From a bacterium HR32 (GTDB lineage: Bacteria; Sysuimicrobiota; Sysuimicrobiia; Sysuimicrobiales; Sysuimicrobiaceae), in assembly GCA_002898935.1 (NCBI GenBank), contig BEII01000105.1:1-6444 (forward strand): DNA of 6,444 bases, in the 5' to 3' direction. Below, in pieces: positions 5,034 to 6,444 of the stretch. The position numbers were made by a program, and so were the translations under genes. Under the pieces are notes generated by a model. It worked only from the letters and a program-made list of their open reading frames with translations. It did not search any database and had not been told where the DNA came from. The first letter of the stretch is position 1, and the number at the start of each line of letters is the position of its first letter.

Positions 5034-6444
5034 GTGTCGCAGCAGGCACAGGCGCAAACGGTGACGGAGGGGGCGCCGGAGCTGCCCCGGCTGGAGCACC
5101 CCGCCCTGTCGGCCCTGCGGGGCCGACAGGTCCACGTGCTGGGCGTCAGCGGCACCGAGGGGTCTGCGGTGGCGGAGTTCCTGTGGACGCAGGGGGTCTG
5201 CGCCACGTGCCACGACCTGCAGACTCCCGAGACGTTTCCCCAGGTGTTCGAGCGGACGCACCCGTGGATGGACCCGCAGACGCGTGCGGCGCGGATCCGC
5301 TGGTGGCTCGCACAACCCGTGCGGTGGCGGGACCGCTACCTGGAGGGCGTGGAGTCCGCGGAGGTGGTCTTCCTGCCCCAGGCGTGGTTCCGCAAGCCCG
5401 AGAACGCGCCCCTGCGGGACTTGGTGGACCAGGGCCTCCCGGCTTGCAGCCTCACAGAGCTCGTCCTGCGCCTGTCCCCCTGTCCCGTGGTGGGGGTCAC
5501 GGGCACCAACGGCAAGTTCACCGTGGTCACCCTGGTGCACCGCATGCTGCAGGCGTCGGGGCTGCGGGCGTACGCCAGCGGGAACGACCGCACCCACACC
5601 CCCGCGGTGTACTTCCTGCACCTGCTGCGGCCCGAGGACCGGCTCGTCCTGGAGATCAGCAACCGCCAGCTCCTCGGCCTCGGCCGCAGCCCCCAGGTGG
5701 GCGTCCTGACCAACCTGCAGCCCCACCACCTGGACGACCACGGCACCTTCGAGGCGTACGTGCAGTGCAAGGCCCGGATCTTCCTGCACCAGGGTCCCCA
5801 AGACGTGGCGGTGGGCAACGTGGACAACCCGGTGGTGGCGGCGTTGCTGGACCGCGTACGGTCCCGCGTGGTGCCCTTCGGCCGCGACGCCCGCGAAGGG
5901 GCGTGGCTGGAAGCCGGGTGGATCCGTCTGCAGGACGAACGGGTGCTGCCCACCGCCGAGCTGAAGGTGCCGGGGGAGCACACGGTGTACAACGCCCTGG
6001 CCGCGTGCGCGGCGGCGTGGGCCGCGGGCGCCAGCGTGCAGGCCATGGCGGAGGCGCTGGCGGACTTCCGGGGCCTGCCGCACCGGCTGTGGCTCGTGGC
6101 CGAACACCGCGGGGTGCGCTACTACGAGGACTCCCTCGCCACGAACCCTGCGGCCGCCGCGGCCGCGGTGCGAGCCATGGACCGCCCCTTCGTCCTGATC
6201 GCCGGCGGCCGACGGCCGCTGGCCCGGCCCGAGGACTTCGCGCCGGTGCGGGCGGCACTGGAGCGCAGCTTGGTCCGGGCGGTCTACCTGATCGGGGAGT
6301 CGGCCCCTGCGCTCCGCGAGGCGCTGGGGGGAATCCCCGCGGAGGTCCTGGAGGTGCGGTCGCTGGCGCAGGCCTTCCGCCGGGCGGTCCAGCTGGCGCG
6401 GCCCGGGGAGGCGGTGCGGCTGTCGCCCGGCGGCGAGTCCTTCG
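5034..6444 (+). CDS. murD: Divergent UDP-MurNAc-L-Ala:D-Glu ligase MurD, 3'-truncated
   Basis: Cytoplasmic ligase that adds D-Glu, the second stem-peptide residue. The frame is open for 470 codons to the window edge and stops near LSPGGESF, the usual LSPxxxSFD segment close to the MurD C-terminus, so only a short end is missing. Visible parts: a 30-residue polar/Ala-rich leader; a dinucleotide-like first strand and glycine loop (VHVLGVSGTEGS); P-loop GTNGK (157-161); LEISNRQL with E207; NLQPHHLDDHGTFEAY (227-242); likely carbamylated Lys K246; PGEHTVYNALAA; LPHR; DSLATN (366-371); AGG near 391. Departures: GKFT instead of GKST/GKTT; HH instead of DH; L368 where DSKATN has Lys; and RRP after AGG where Lys is usual. 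Identity rests on fold, motif order and position. The start is taken as GTG 5034, one base after the mraY stop, with no good Shine-Dalgarno; GTG 5061 and GTG 5136 are possible, but the latter would cut into the first strand. Confidence 0.88.
   Translation, partial: MSQQAQAQTVTEGAPELPRLEHPALSALRGRQVHVLGVSGTEGSAVAEFLWTQGVCATCHDLQTPETFPQVFERTHPWMDPQTRAARIRWWLAQPVRWRDRYLEGVESAEVVFLPQAWFRKPENAPLRDLVDQGLPACSLTELVLRLSPCPVVGVTGTNGKFTVVTLVHRMLQASGLRAYASGNDRTHTPAVYFLHLLRPEDRLVLEISNRQLLGLGRSPQVGVLTNLQPHHLDDHGTFEAYVQCKARIFLHQGPQDVAVGNVDNPVVAALLDRVRSRVVPFGRDAREGAWLEAGWIRLQDERVLPTAELKVPGEHTVYNALAACAAAWAAGASVQAMAEALADFRGLPHRLWLVAEHRGVRYYEDSLATNPAAAAAAVRAMDRPFVLIAGGRRPLARPEDFAPVRAALERSLVRAVYLIGESAPALREALGGIPAEVLEVRSLAQAFRRAVQLARPGEAVRLSPGGESF
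5105..5130 (+). other. Perfect 11-bp stem-loop near the murD start
   Basis: CCTGTCGGCCC (5105-5115) pairs with GGGCCGACAGG (5120-5130) with no mismatch, around a TGCG loop. It begins about 71 bases into murD, in codons for the poorly conserved leader just before the first conserved strand. No T run follows, so it is not a standard intrinsic terminator. It could affect translation, mRNA processing or pausing, or be chance in GC-rich DNA. The function is unknown. Confidence 0.6.

Noticed and set aside
4884..6107. Minus-strand open frame (407 codons) opposite mraY and murD
   Set aside because: It is a shadow of the coding strand; the translation is rich in His, Arg, Gln and Pro and matches no family I recognise.
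1..6444. Mobile element, CRISPR array, tRNA or other novel system
   Set aside because: Coding genes fill almost the whole window with gaps of 45 bases or less; there are no repeat arrays, transposase motifs or tRNA-like folds that I could see.

Overview
This window is a compact, one-directional piece of a bacterial division and cell-wall (dcw) cluster. All genes are on the plus strand: the 3' part of ftsI (septal peptidoglycan transpeptidase), then complete murE, murF and mraY, then murD, which runs off the right edge. The order ftsI-murE-murF-mraY-murD is the classical dcw order. Neither a mobile element, a CRISPR array nor an RNA gene was seen.

The DNA is very GC-rich, and every visible gene start is GTG. 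The proteins are rich in Arg, Ala, Val and Gly. MurE carries the DNPR signature of meso-diaminopimelate-adding enzymes, so the peptidoglycan is probably of the mDAP type. The divergent MurD resembles, from memory, variants in high-GC deep-branching groups (Chloroflexota-like, Limnochordia/Thermaerobacter-like or related thermophile lineages). The lineage cannot be fixed from this sequence, and that guess is weak.

Layout: ftsI (1-1176, N-terminus missing); a 45-base gap holding a perfect TATAAT hexamer, an 8-bp GC hairpin and a good ribosome binding site; murE (1222-2724); murF (about 2700-4082, overlapping murE); mraY (4079-5032, sharing GTGA with the murF stop); murD (5034 to beyond 6444, one base after the mraY stop). 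From murE on, the genes look co-transcribed and translationally coupled. MurD, MurE and MurF add D-Glu, the diamino acid and D-Ala-D-Ala to the UDP-MurNAc precursor. MraY loads the product onto undecaprenyl phosphate, and FtsI finally cross-links it at the septum.

This is a housekeeping locus, not a new system. The points worth a second look are at residue and RNA level. MurE and MurD both lack the usual hydroxyl residue after the P-loop lysine (GKGA and GKFT), while MurF next door keeps GKTT. MurD also lacks two lysines normally found around its D-Glu/phosphate site. A perfect 11-bp stem with a 4-base loop lies near the start of murD, and a TATAAT box sits just upstream of a hairpin in front of murE.
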